Positions 54,823-63,774 of a DNA stretch of 64,000 nt are shown here, piece by piece. Each line of letters starts with the position of its first letter. The stretch's first letter is position 1. The DNA comes from G963422275 sp963422275 (GTDB taxonomy: Bacteria; Pseudomonadota; Alphaproteobacteria; Rhodobacterales; Rhodobacteraceae). The stretch spans positions 1 to 64,000 of the forward strand of contig OY729418.1 in NCBI GenBank assembly GCA_963422275.1. Reading direction: 5' to 3'. The notes under the pieces were generated by a model. The model ran no database searches. It was given only the letters and a program-made list of their open reading frames with translations, and had not been told where the DNA came from. The translations under genes and the position numbers were made by a program.

Positions 54823-56064
54823 TCAACCCGGCTCGAAAATTTCCATGCCGAGCACCTTGGCGACCGTGAAAATGTCCTTGTCGCCGCGACCGCACATGTT
54901 CATGCAGATTAGGTGATCCTTCGGCAAGGAACCGGCAATCTTGGCTACATGCGCAAGGGCATGGCACGGCTCGAGCGCGGGAATGATGCCTTCCTGCTCA
55001 CAGCACAGCTGAAATGCCGCCAGCGCCTCAACATCGGTGATCGCCACATAGGTTGCGCGACCGACTTCATGCAACCAAGAATGCTCGGGGCCAATGCCAG
55101 GATAGTCCAAGCCTGCGGATATGGAAAATCCCTCTAGAATCTGGCCATCCGAATCCTGAAGCAAATAGGTTCGGTTTCCGTGCAGGACACCGGGACGTCC
55201 ACCGGTCAGCGACGCACAGTGCTCCATCTTGCTGTCAACGCCCTTGCCGCCTGCCTCTACACCGATGATCTCGACCCCGGAATCGTCCAGGAACGGATAG
55301 AATAGGCCCATCGCATTCGAGCCGCCGCCGATCGCTGCTACCAGGGTGTCCGGCAAACGCCCTTCGATTGCCATCATCTGGCTCTTGGCCTCTTTGCCAA
55401 TCACCGATTGAAAATCACGCACCATGGCCGGATAGGGATGCGGTCCAGCGACGGTGCCGATACAGTAAAAGGTGTTTCGGACATTCGTCACCCAATCCCT
55501 GAGCGCGTCGTTCATCGCGTCCTTGAGCGTGCCTCTCCCCGAGGTCACCGGAATGACTTCGGCACCCAGCAGCTTCATTCGAAAGACGTTCGGGGCTTGG
55601 CGTTCCACATCGTGAACTCCCATGTAGACCACGCACTCGAGGCCGAAACGCGCACAGGCGGTTGCCGTGGCGACGCCATGCTGGCCAGCTCCGGTTTCCG
55701 CGATGATCCTCGTCTTTCCCATTCGGCGGGCGAGCAGTACCTGGCCGAGCACATTGTTGATCTTGTGCGCGCCGGTATGGTTCAGTTCATCACGCTTCAT
55801 GTAGATCTTGGCACCGCCAAACTTGGTGGTCAGGCGCTCGGCGAAGTACAGTGGAGACGGCCGCCCAACGTAATGCTTCCACAGATCGTCCATCTCCGCC
55901 CAGAATCCGTCGTCGGATTTGGCGTGCTCATACTCCTTCTCGAGATCAAGTACGAGCGGCATCAGGGTTTCCGAAACAAACCTCCCGCCGAATTGTCCGA
56001 AGCGCCCGCTCTCGTCCGGCCCCTTCATGAAGGAATTAGCCAGAGTCCTATCCATGTCCCGCAT
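54823..56064 (-). CDS. trpB: Tryptophan synthase beta chain
   Basis: A 413-residue PLP enzyme (TrpB1 type): GRFGQFGGRFVSETLMPLVL, the Schiff-base lysine in RDELNHTGAHKINNVLGQVL, AETGAGQHGVATAT and AIGGGSNAMGLFYPFL. It condenses indole with serine. The start overlaps the end of trpF, so the two form an operon. trpA is elsewhere (44.8 kb). Confidence 0.95.
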   Translation of the reverse strand: MRDMDRTLANSFMKGPDESGRFGQFGGRFVSETLMPLVLDLEKEYEHAKSDDGFWAEMDDLWKHYVGRPSPLYFAERLTTKFGGAKIYMKRDELNHTGAHKINNVLGQVLLARRMGKTRIIAETGAGQHGVATATACARFGLECVVYMGVHDVERQAPNVFRMKLLGAEVIPVTSGRGTLKDAMNDALRDWVTNVRNTFYCIGTVAGPHPYPAMVRDFQSVIGKEAKSQMMAIEGRLPDTLVAAIGGGSNAMGLFYPFLDDSGVEIIGVEAGGKGVDSKMEHCASLTGGRPGVLHGNRTYLLQDSDGQILEGFSISAGLDYPGIGPEHSWLHEVGRATYVAITDVEALAAFQLCCEQEGIIPALEPCHALAHVAKIAGSLPKDHLICMNMCGRGDKDIFTVAKVLGMEIFEPG

Positions 56065-56704
56065 CCTTTACGGCATTGACAAATGCCGAAATCTTTCCCA
56101 AGTCCTTCTTGCCAGGTGCGCTTTCCACGCCCGAAGATACATCGACTTGGTTTGCCTGCGTTAGCCGAATCGCATTCATGACATTGCTGGAATCCAGCCC
56201 GCCAGCCAGCATCCAAGGTCCCGGCCACTTAAACGCCTCGATCAGCCCCCAATCGAATGACAGCCCATTTCCGCCAGGAATCCTCGCTCCCGATGCCGGT
56301 TTCGCATCAACAAGCAACTGGTCTGCAACGACGGCATGCTCCTCCACCATTTCAAGATCTGAACTGCAGGTGATGCCAATCGCTTTCATGATGGGCAGGC
56401 TCGACCTCGCTTTGATATCCGCGACTCGCTCCGGCGATTCCTTGCCATGAAGCTGAATCATGTCCGGAGCCACATGTTCCACTATTTCCTCGATCCCGGC
56501 ATCGTCTGGTTCCACTGCAAGGACGACAATCTTCGCCTTCCCCTTTGCCCGAGACGCGAGCGCTTGCGCCGCATCAAGGTCAACATGTCGCGGAGACTTT
56601 GGGAAATGCACAAACCCCACATAGTCGGCTCCAGCCGCCAAGGCGACATCCACTTCGCATCCACGTGTCAGGCCGCAAATCTTGACCTTGGTCACCGGTT
56701 TCAT
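56048..56704 (-). CDS. trpF: Phosphoribosylanthranilate isomerase
   Basis: A 218-residue TIM-barrel: KVKICGLTRGCEVDVALAAG with the catalytic cysteine, GFVHFPKSPRHV, MIQLHGKESPERV and DVSSGVESAPGKKDLGKI. It catalyses the Amadori step of tryptophan synthesis. It is followed by trpB (overlap) and preceded by lapA 28 bp upstream, the usual alphaproteobacterial neighbourhood. Confidence 0.95.
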   Translation of the reverse strand: MKPVTKVKICGLTRGCEVDVALAAGADYVGFVHFPKSPRHVDLDAAQALASRAKGKAKIVVLAVEPDDAGIEEIVEHVAPDMIQLHGKESPERVADIKARSSLPIMKAIGITCSSDLEMVEEHAVVADQLLVDAKPASGARIPGGNGLSFDWGLIEAFKWPGPWMLAGGLDSSNVMNAIRLTQANQVDVSSGVESAPGKKDLGKISAFVNAVKDAGHG

Positions 56705-56732
56705 TTGACTGCATCACTCCAGTTGAGCGGGC

Positions 56733-57074
56733 CTAGTCAATAAGCATCAGGATGTCATCCTTGTCTTCGGCCTGCGCTCTCTTCAGCCCGTCCACCTCGT
56801 TTTTGAGATCCGCGATCTCGCGCTTGCTCCTAGCGGCTTCAGCGCGTTGCTTGTACTCTCGCATCCATTCCCAGACGAATCCAATCAGCAGGCCGGCAAA
56901 TATTCCCCCGAAGAATACAAGAAAAACGGGAACCGTGACTTGCACCAATTTCGGGAAGTGGCCGGAAATCTCTTCCGGAATCAGGCGGAGCGTGACTGGC
57001 GTACGGTTCGCGAGCGAGATGACTATCAGCAGACCGCCGACCATCCCCATGAGCACAAGACGAACTGCCTGCAT
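56733..57074 (-). CDS. lapA: LapA-domain membrane protein (DUF1049)
   Basis: A 113-residue protein with two N-terminal membrane helices (VRLVLMGMVGGLLIVISLAN, VTVPVFLVFFGGIFAGLLIG) and a cytoplasmic coiled coil (REIADLKNEVDGLKRAQAED). LapA-domain proteins help control lipopolysaccharide synthesis. It sits between ihfB and trpF as in many alphaproteobacteria. Confidence 0.85.
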   Translation of the reverse strand: MQAVRLVLMGMVGGLLIVISLANRTPVTLRLIPEEISGHFPKLVQVTVPVFLVFFGGIFAGLLIGFVWEWMREYKQRAEAARSKREIADLKNEVDGLKRAQAEDKDDILMLID

Positions 57075-57098
57075 CGTGCACTACAGCCCGACTCGCGT

Positions 57099-57383
57099 TT
57101 ACGTCTGCTCGTTAAGGCGATCACGGAGCAGCTTGCTTGTCTTGAAAAACGGGTGGCATTTCGCCGGAACCTGAACAGCCTCGCCCGTACGTGGGTTGCG
57201 GGCCACTCGCTTCCGACGCGCCCGGACTCCAAATGCCCCGAATCCACGCAACTCGACACGACCTCCATCCGCCATCGCATCCGAAATTTCTTGAAAAATT
57301 GTCTCAACAACCTTCTGAATGTCCTCCGTATCCAGTTCGTGGTACCTTTCCTGCAATTTTTCAACCAACTCGGATCTAATCAT
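57099..57383 (-). CDS. ihfB: Integration host factor subunit beta
   Basis: A 94-residue DNA-bending protein of the HU/IHF family: MIRSELVEKL, VETIFQEISDAMADGGRVEL, the DNA-contact arm FGVRARRKRVARNPRTGE and PAKCHPFFKTSK. The ATG at 57383 is the family start. It normally follows rpsA closely; here about 900 bp with an IS remnant intervene. Confidence 0.95.
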   Translation of the reverse strand: MIRSELVEKLQERYHELDTEDIQKVVETIFQEISDAMADGGRVELRGFGAFGVRARRKRVARNPRTGEAVQVPAKCHPFFKTSKLLRDRLNEQT

Positions 57384-57904
57384 GATATCCTCCGATTCTG
57401 GTTTGCCGCCAGCGCGGTCTTCACCCATTGCACACCTTGGCCCTCCTGCTCAGCGAACGCCGCACGGCATCGCCGGATGCCGAAGCGAGAGGAACAGAAA
57501 AGTCCCTTCATGCAACGATTTCGCTGAACCGGTGAATTGCGTTATCGCCCAAAAACGGTTCTGCCGCAAGTGTCGCTGAATTGAATTCAGCAGGTTGGCT
57601 AGCGGTTTCCGGAAACTCCGCCATCGTGTCTTGGAGCTTATTCGAGCAAACCGCGCTGCTTGGTGTCATTGGCGCGCTTGACATCGAATTCCGATCCTGT
57701 CCGACATCGCAGCACGGCAGGCCTGGTGCATTCAATCGAAGCCGTAGCATGGATTGTGGAGCCATCCAGACTTCAAGGCCGGGACGCCATCGCGCTGTCC
57801 TGCCGATGTGAAATCGTTGAGTCGCCCGGCCGCCGAGAGGGCCGGGACGGTCTCGCTCGCCGGCACTTCCGGCAAGTGCTCGCCAGCGTTCGCGACCGGA
57901 AACC
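57384..57904. other. 520 bp upstream of ihfB without a recognisable gene
   Basis: This should contain the ihfB promoter. The part from about 57590 to 57904 may be strongly diverged IS sequence, since it leads without a break into the IS remnant, but I cannot align it convincingly to the full copy. Confidence 0.35.
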
Positions 57905-58281
57905 GGGCATTGCGGGACCGTGAAGCGGGCGGAGCGCGCGCATCGCGAGGTGGCGCGGGCACGGGTGGAGCATCCGTTCCGGATTGCGAGATGGGTGTTC
58001 GGCTGCGGCAGGGTGCGCTGCCGGAGGCTGGCAGAGGAACACGCAGCGGCTTGCGCCGCTTCCGGGCTTCTCGAACCTGATGATTGCCCAGCCACTCTTG
58101 CCGCGATAGGGGAGAAGCATGTCCAAAATCTACCGGATCGGCCCTGCGGAGGTTGAACCGGCGGCGGTTCAACCCCGAAAACGCGCATTCGGGGCTGCCG
58201 GCCCGCAGAAAATCGGCCGACTCAGCCGGGAAGGGCGATTTCCACAGCCAAAACCAAAAAAACCCCCAAATCAGAGGTTCC
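57905..58281 (+). pseudogene. IS5-family remnant (copy 4) abutting rpsA
   Basis: The plus strand preserves the 3' end of the same IS group: KRAERAHREVARARVEHPFR, then IARWVFGC and a shifted SGLLEPDDCPATL, followed by the conserved non-coding tail and the end AAATCAGAGGTTCCCT at 58281. The sequence is more diverged than copies 1-3, and the region between the tyrosine loop and the last catalytic glutamate is deleted, so this is the oldest insertion. It is bordered by CTAG at 58282-58285. Confidence 0.85.
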
Positions 58282-59982
58282 CTAGCGCTCCTTTTCCTGC
58301 TCCTGATCCCTGATCTGAAGAGCAGCTCCGAGAATGTCACCAAGCGATGCACCCGAATCGGAGGAACCGTACTGTTCGACCGCCTCCTTCGCCTCCGAAA
58401 TCTCGCGCGCCTTGATTGACATTCCCAGCCGACGTGCGGACTTGTCCACACTGATGACCTTCACGTCCACGACATCTCCGACGTTGAATTTGTCGGGACG
58501 CTGCTCGCTGCGCTCGCGACTCAACTCGCCACGCCGAATGAAAGACTTCGTGCCGTTGTAAACAACTTCGATTCCATTGTCCTCGATCTTCGAGACCTCT
58601 ACCGAGATCGTCGATCCTCGCTTCACGCGCGCGGTTGCCGCCGTAAACGGATCGTCTGACAGCCCCTTGATGGACAAGGCTACGCGTTCCTTCTCCACGT
58701 CGATCTCGCCTACCAAGAATTCGACTTCGTCGCCCTTCTTGTAATCCTTTATCGCCTCGTCTCCAGGGCGGTCCCAGCTGATATCTGACATATGGACCAT
58801 GCCGTCGATGTCGAAGTCCAGCCCGATAAAAAGACCGAACTCAGTAACGTTCCTCACGGTGCCGCTGAGCTGGTTACCCACCTTGTGCGACTCGGCAAAC
58901 AGCTCCCAAGGATTGCGCATGGCCTGCTTGAGACCCAGCGAGACGCGGCGCTTCACCGTGTCTATCTCCAGCACCATCACCTCCACTTCCTGAGACGTGG
59001 ACACGATCCGGCCCGGATGTACATTCTTCTTGGTCCAAGAGATTTCGGAAACGTGCACAAGACCTTCCACACCCGGCTCGAGTTCCACAAAGGCGCCGTA
59101 GTCGGTGATGTTTGTGACCCTGCCTGTGTGCTTCGAACCGATCGGGAACTTCTCGGCCACTCTCAACCAGGGGTCCTCCTGAAGCTGCTTGATGCCGAGA
59201 GAAATCCGGTGTGTCTCCCGATTTACCTTCACGACCTGCACCTTCAAGGTTTCTCCGATCGAGAGAATCTCGGACGGATGATTCACCCGCCTCCAGGCCA
59301 TGTCCGTCACGTGGAGAAGCCCATCCACTCCACCGAGGTCCACGAACGCGCCGTAGTCGGTGATGTTTTTCACGACGCCGTCGACCGCATCGCCCTCGTT
59401 GAGCCTGTTGATGACCTCAGCGCGTTGCTCGGCCCTGCTCTCTTCGAGGATCGCGCGGCGGGACACCACAATGTTGTTGCGCCGCCGGTCCATCTTCAGA
59501 ATCTGGAACGGTTGCTTGATGTTCATCAGGGCGGTCGCGTCCCGCACTGGCCGGACATCCACCTGTGAGCCAGGCAGAAAAGCGATGGCACCTCCCAGAT
59601 CGACGGTGAATCCGCCCTTGACTCTATTGAAGATGGCTCCTTCGACTCTCGATTCCCCCGCATGGGCCTTTTCAAGGCGATCCCACGCTTCCTCGCGGCG
59701 CGCCTTATCGCGCGAAATGACCGCTTCACCTCGGGAGTCCTCGACGCGTTCGAGGAACACCTCGATTTCGTCTCCAACGCCGACGTCCTCCATCTCGGCA
59801 GGGCCGGAGAACTCCTTCAACTCGATCCGGCCTTCCATCTTGTAGCCGATATCGACCACAGCGTGTCCGGATTCCAATGCGATGACTTTTCCCTTCACGA
59901 CGCTTCCCTCAGAGGGAGTTCGTGTATCGAAGCTTTCGTTCAAGAGGGCTTCGAATTCCTCTTTCAATTCAGTTTCAGCCAA
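58282..59982 (-). CDS. rpsA: 30S ribosomal protein S1
   Basis: About 566 residues with six S1 RNA-binding repeats (for example YGAFVDLGGVDGLLHVTDMA and YGAFVELEPGVEGLVHVSEI). The TTG at 59982 (MAETELKEEFEALLNES) matches the family N-terminus; an ATG at 60009 would add nine residues. The end DSGASLGDILGAALQIRDQE is typical, but the stop codon TAG lies inside the CTAG target of the IS remnant, so the last codons may have been altered and the native terminator is gone. cmk lies upstream on the same strand. Confidence 0.94.
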   Translation of the reverse strand: MAETELKEEFEALLNESFDTRTPSEGSVVKGKVIALESGHAVVDIGYKMEGRIELKEFSGPAEMEDVGVGDEIEVFLERVEDSRGEAVISRDKARREEAWDRLEKAHAGESRVEGAIFNRVKGGFTVDLGGAIAFLPGSQVDVRPVRDATALMNIKQPFQILKMDRRRNNIVVSRRAILEESRAEQRAEVINRLNEGDAVDGVVKNITDYGAFVDLGGVDGLLHVTDMAWRRVNHPSEILSIGETLKVQVVKVNRETHRISLGIKQLQEDPWLRVAEKFPIGSKHTGRVTNITDYGAFVELEPGVEGLVHVSEISWTKKNVHPGRIVSTSQEVEVMVLEIDTVKRRVSLGLKQAMRNPWELFAESHKVGNQLSGTVRNVTEFGLFIGLDFDIDGMVHMSDISWDRPGDEAIKDYKKGDEVEFLVGEIDVEKERVALSIKGLSDDPFTAATARVKRGSTISVEVSKIEDNGIEVVYNGTKSFIRRGELSRERSEQRPDKFNVGDVVDVKVISVDKSARRLGMSIKAREISEAKEAVEQYGSSDSGASLGDILGAALQIRDQEQEKER

Positions 59983-60070
59983 AGTCAGGCATGCTCCTAT
60001 TCCATTCACTGGCCTTTACGGTTGGTTCCGCAGGTCTTCCGGTTGAAATGGCTTCCGACAAAAAACCGGT

Positions 60071-60715
60071 CTAGGCCCCCCTCCGACCGGCAATGATTCG
60101 TTCACCAATCAAGTCAACTGCCCGATTGGCCGCCTCCAATATAGTCATTTCCGACGTGTCAATCAATACCGCATCGGACGCCATTTGCAATGCAGCGAAT
60201 TTCCGCTCCATGTCTCGTCTGTCGCGCATTCTCAAGTCTTCCAGAACTTCGTCCAAGCCAATTTTCGAGCCAGCACGCAGAAGCTCGTCGCGGCGGCGGC
60301 GCGCGCGCACTTCGTCCGTCGCGGTTACAAACAGCTTCACGTCGGCATCCGGACAGATGACTGTGCCGATGTCTCTTCCATCCAGAACGGCCCCTCCGTC
60401 ACGACGCGCGAAATCCCGCTGATAACGCATTAACGCATGGCGCACTTCGGGCAATGCCGCTACCTTGGAGGATGCGGCCGAGACTTCCCTGGTTCGTAGA
60501 TCCGTCCTGGCGATGTCTTCAGGGGTTATTGAGAGCGCGACCGACTTGGCCGCCTTTCCATCCACTTCAAGCCCCCGGTCCAGCAGAACCCTCGAGACGG
60601 CACGGTAAAGAAGTCCCGTGTCAAGATGGGCAAGGTCGTAATGCTTCGCGATTTCCTTCGCGATCGTTCCCTTTCCTGCCGCGACCGGCCCGTCAATCGC
60701 CACGATGAACGCCAT
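60071..60715 (-). CDS. cmk: Cytidylate kinase
   Basis: A 214-residue (d)CMP kinase: P-loop FIVAIDGPVAAGKGTIAKEI, LDTGLLYRAVSR, VLDGRDIGTVICPDADVKLF and the LID region ARRRRDELL. The ATG at 60715 is the family start; the longer open frame upstream lacks homology. It is read into rpsA (61-88 bp gap, depending on the rpsA start), the usual pair. aroA, commonly in the same operon, is here divergent. Confidence 0.94.
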   Translation of the reverse strand: MAFIVAIDGPVAAGKGTIAKEIAKHYDLAHLDTGLLYRAVSRVLLDRGLEVDGKAAKSVALSITPEDIARTDLRTREVSAASSKVAALPEVRHALMRYQRDFARRDGGAVLDGRDIGTVICPDADVKLFVTATDEVRARRRRDELLRAGSKIGLDEVLEDLRMRDRRDMERKFAALQMASDAVLIDTSEMTILEAANRAVDLIGERIIAGRRGA

Positions 60716-61485
60716 TCGAGTTCGCTCCAGCCATGCGTGCCGCACAGGGTCAAGTTCCTGAAGCCTTTCTATACGACTGGCCTGCCCGGAATTCCAAGTG
60801 CGACCCAATGTTATCCAGTTCGAATCGACTTTCTGGAAACAACGCGCGATGTGCAGGCAAAGCCGACCGTGCCGCAACAGAGAGGCGGAAGATCATTCAG
60901 CCGTCTTGAACACGGGCCGGGGGCCGGATAGGTGACGAATAGGCGCATTGATGGCCGGAATGGCGCTGTCTTGCGCTGTGCTTCTTTCTTTCCGTTGCGC
61001 CATGGACTTTTCGGGCGCTTTCCTTGCTGTTGAATGCCGGTCGGGGCTCACTGAGCCGAATCCGTTCCTTGGTTTTCGATGCTCGCAGGGCGGCATAGCC
61101 GTCTCGCGGATTCAAGCTGACAAGGATAGTGGCCCACTGTCTTGGCTGTCATGTGCCATGATCTGCCGTCCTCTGTTGAGATGGGCGAGACAGCAGTGCT
61201 TGCGACGAGTCCATTCAAAGCCTTCGTGCCGGGTGACCGTCGCGATATCCTGTCATCTCCCACCATGCTGGCACCCGGCAGGAATGCTGAAAGGCACTTG
61301 GTCAGGTCTTCGGAGGTCGATGACATCCTGCGCATTCATGGAAGCATCCAAAGTGGTGCTTGAATCTGCCAACGAGTTTGGCTGATCAATGCGAATCCGA
61401 TTTGCATCCAGGCGGGCGCACTGGCGTTGTGGACAACGTGTGCGCTTTGGCTATAGGTGAACCGAAAGCTGACTGGTTGGCCACG
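60716..61485. other. 770 bp divergent region between cmk and aroA
   Basis: Several frames of 60-145 codons are open on both strands but none shows a recognisable domain or a start with a ribosome-binding site. It should hold the promoters of both genes. Confidence 0.4.
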
Positions 61486-62856
61486 ATGGGAATGAACACC
61501 GGAAAACCACAATTGATGACAATGTGCCCCAGCGGTCCCATCAAGGGGGTCGCGACGATTCCCGGTGACAAGTCAATATCGCACAGGGCCGTAATTCTCG
61601 GTGCGCTTGCCGTTGGAGAAACGCGCATTTCCGGCCTTCTCGAAGGCGAGGATGTGCTGGCTACCATCCGCGCGGTTCGGCAGTTCGGAGCCTGCGCGGA
61701 AAAGCTGAACTCAGGCGACTGGTCGATATACGGTGCTGGAACGGGTGGATTCGCGGAACCGGACGATATAATTGACTGCGGGAATGCCGGTACCGGTGTT
61801 CGCCTGCTCATGGGTGCCATGGCGACAACGCCAATTCACGCTGTATTTACCGGCGACCACTCGCTCCGATCTCGCCCGATGCGCCGCATAACCGATCCAT
61901 TGCAAGCGTTTGGCGCAAAGTGCCGATTCCGCCAAGGCGGTTTTCTTCCAGTTTCGATTGCGGGTGCGAATGACCCGATTCCGGTCAATTGCGAACTGAC
62001 CGCTCCGTCGGCACAGGTCAAGTCCGCGATCCTGTTTGCCGGCCTGAATGCCCCAGGCCAGACTGTCATTGCCGAGAAGTTCGCCACCCGCGACCACTCT
62101 GAACGGATGCTCAAGGCGTTCGGTGCAAGGCTCTCCGTCGATCACGACGGTAGACGCGACGTTATCACTCTCGACGGATATGCTGAACTGCAGCCGCAAA
62201 ACTTGGTTGTGCCGGCCGACCCTTCATCGGCGGCATTCCCAGCCGCCGCCGCCGCCATTGTGGAAGGATCCGACCTCCTGATCACAGGAGTCGGCGTCAA
62301 CCCGACACGCATCGGATTCTACAATACGCTTGAGGAAATGGGGGCTGACATTGAGTTCGCGAATCGACGGGCCGAAGGCGGCGAACCTGTTGCCGATCTT
62401 CGGATTCGCCATTCGCCGCTTCGCGGAGTCGAGGTGCCACCTGAACGCGCCCCAACAATGATCGACGAATACCCGGTGCTGGCCGCTGTAGCTTCATTCG
62501 CTGAAGGCGAGACCGTGATGCGCGGGATCAGGGAGTTGCGCATCAAGGAGTCGGACCGGATCGCGGCGATGTCCGAGGGTCTCGCGGCCTGCGGCGTTGC
62601 GACCCGCGAGGACCAAGGCGAGCTGACAGTGATCGGGAACGGAACAGGCAACGTGAAGGGCGGGGCGACATGCCGCTCATTCTTCGATCATCGAATTGCA
62701 ATGAGCTTCGCCTGTCTCGGTCTCGGATCGCGAAATCCCGTTTCGATAGACGATGCCACGCCTATATCGACCAGCTTTCCCGGGTTCATGGAGTTGATGG
62801 CAGGAATTGGTGCCCTGATCGGCTTGGAGCCAACGAAAGATGTAGGACAGTCGTAA
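61486..62856 (+). CDS. aroA: 3-phosphoshikimate 1-carboxyvinyltransferase (EPSP synthase)
   Basis: A 456-residue shikimate-pathway enzyme. IPGDKSISHRAVILGALAVG (phosphoenolpyruvate lysine), IIDCGNAGTGVRLLMGAM, RPMRRITDPLQAFGA, MIDEYPVLAAVASFAEGE and ELRIKESDRIAAM are hallmark segments. The glycine in CGNAGTG occupies the place where glyphosate-tolerant class II enzymes carry alanine. ATGs at 61486, 61492 and 61516 are all possible starts. It converges on trmB. Confidence 0.94.
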   Translation: MGMNTGKPQLMTMCPSGPIKGVATIPGDKSISHRAVILGALAVGETRISGLLEGEDVLATIRAVRQFGACAEKLNSGDWSIYGAGTGGFAEPDDIIDCGNAGTGVRLLMGAMATTPIHAVFTGDHSLRSRPMRRITDPLQAFGAKCRFRQGGFLPVSIAGANDPIPVNCELTAPSAQVKSAILFAGLNAPGQTVIAEKFATRDHSERMLKAFGARLSVDHDGRRDVITLDGYAELQPQNLVVPADPSSAAFPAAAAAIVEGSDLLITGVGVNPTRIGFYNTLEEMGADIEFANRRAEGGEPVADLRIRHSPLRGVEVPPERAPTMIDEYPVLAAVASFAEGETVMRGIRELRIKESDRIAAMSEGLAACGVATREDQGELTVIGNGTGNVKGGATCRSFFDHRIAMSFACLGLGSRNPVSIDDATPISTSFPGFMELMAGIGALIGLEPTKDVGQS

Positions 62857-62961
62857 CCCTCAACTGCCGCACCCAAGCAGGAGTCACGGTGCATCATTGA
62901 TCCTGCAGATCACCTCCTTGAAGAGCAACCTGCTCCCGGCCGGCTTTCATGCCCGGCGCGG

Positions 62962-63708
62962 CTATCTATCTTGCAATTCAGTGTTCCGGAACTTGCGGCG
63001 AAACACCAGATATATGGGTTGCCTGCCTTCGCGCAGGGCTTTTAACTCGTACCTTGTGGAGTTCCAGTTCTTCCAAGGCCGCCGCCAGTCGTCGCAGCAC
63101 TCTGCAGTCCATTCGAAGCCCGCATTCAGGTTCACCTGCTCGATCGCCTGGCGCGCGTAGCCTGGAACGTCGGTCGCCATCAGCAGCAAGGCTCCATTCG
63201 CCATGACGCGAGACAGCGGCTCGATATGCTCTGGAGTCACAAACCGACGTCGATGGTGGCGGCGCTTCGGCCACGGGTCCGGGTAAAGCAAGAAGACCCG
63301 ATGAATCGATGCAGTCGGAAGAACGTCAAACAGGTCACGAACATCGCCGGGATAGATCCGGACATTCCCAAAAGAATGCTTGCTGAGCTTCCGCAAGAGC
63401 GACGCGACGCCATTCATGAATGGTTCGCAGCCAATCATTCCGATATCGGAATGCTCTGCGGACACGTCCACCAGATGCTCGCCGGCACCAAACCCGATCT
63501 CGAGCCAGACTGGCCCGCTTCTGCCAAACACTTCAGAGATATCCACTGGATGCCTCTCCGGATTCCTCTCAAGCGAAAAGCCGTCTGGAACCAGCAGCGG
63601 AAGATGCTCATCGAGATATTTCTTTTGGCCGGGCCGAAGCCGCTTTCCCCGGTTCCGACCATAAAAGTTTCGCCTTCGGGCCGGATGTGCGGATGGATTT
63701 TTCGACAT
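62962..63708 (-). CDS. trmB: tRNA (guanine-46-N7)-methyltransferase
   Basis: A 248-residue SAM-dependent enzyme: VWLEIGFGAGEHLVDVSAEH (motif I), IGCEPFMNGVASLLRKL, VFLLYPDPWPKRRHHRRRFV (motif with the catalytic Asp) and a C-terminal TRYELKALREG. Arginine/lysine-rich N-terminus (RRRNFYGRNRGKRLRPG) as usual. metK is upstream on the same strand, the usual partner. Confidence 0.94.
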   Translation of the reverse strand: MSKNPSAHPARRRNFYGRNRGKRLRPGQKKYLDEHLPLLVPDGFSLERNPERHPVDISEVFGRSGPVWLEIGFGAGEHLVDVSAEHSDIGMIGCEPFMNGVASLLRKLSKHSFGNVRIYPGDVRDLFDVLPTASIHRVFLLYPDPWPKRRHHRRRFVTPEHIEPLSRVMANGALLLMATDVPGYARQAIEQVNLNAGFEWTAECCDDWRRPWKNWNSTRYELKALREGRQPIYLVFRRKFRNTELQDR

Positions 63709-63774
63709 TGAACGCTTGTCCTGACCGCGGTCGCGAAACCTGTGCGGGAAACGACCGCAACGCGCTCGAAAAGT

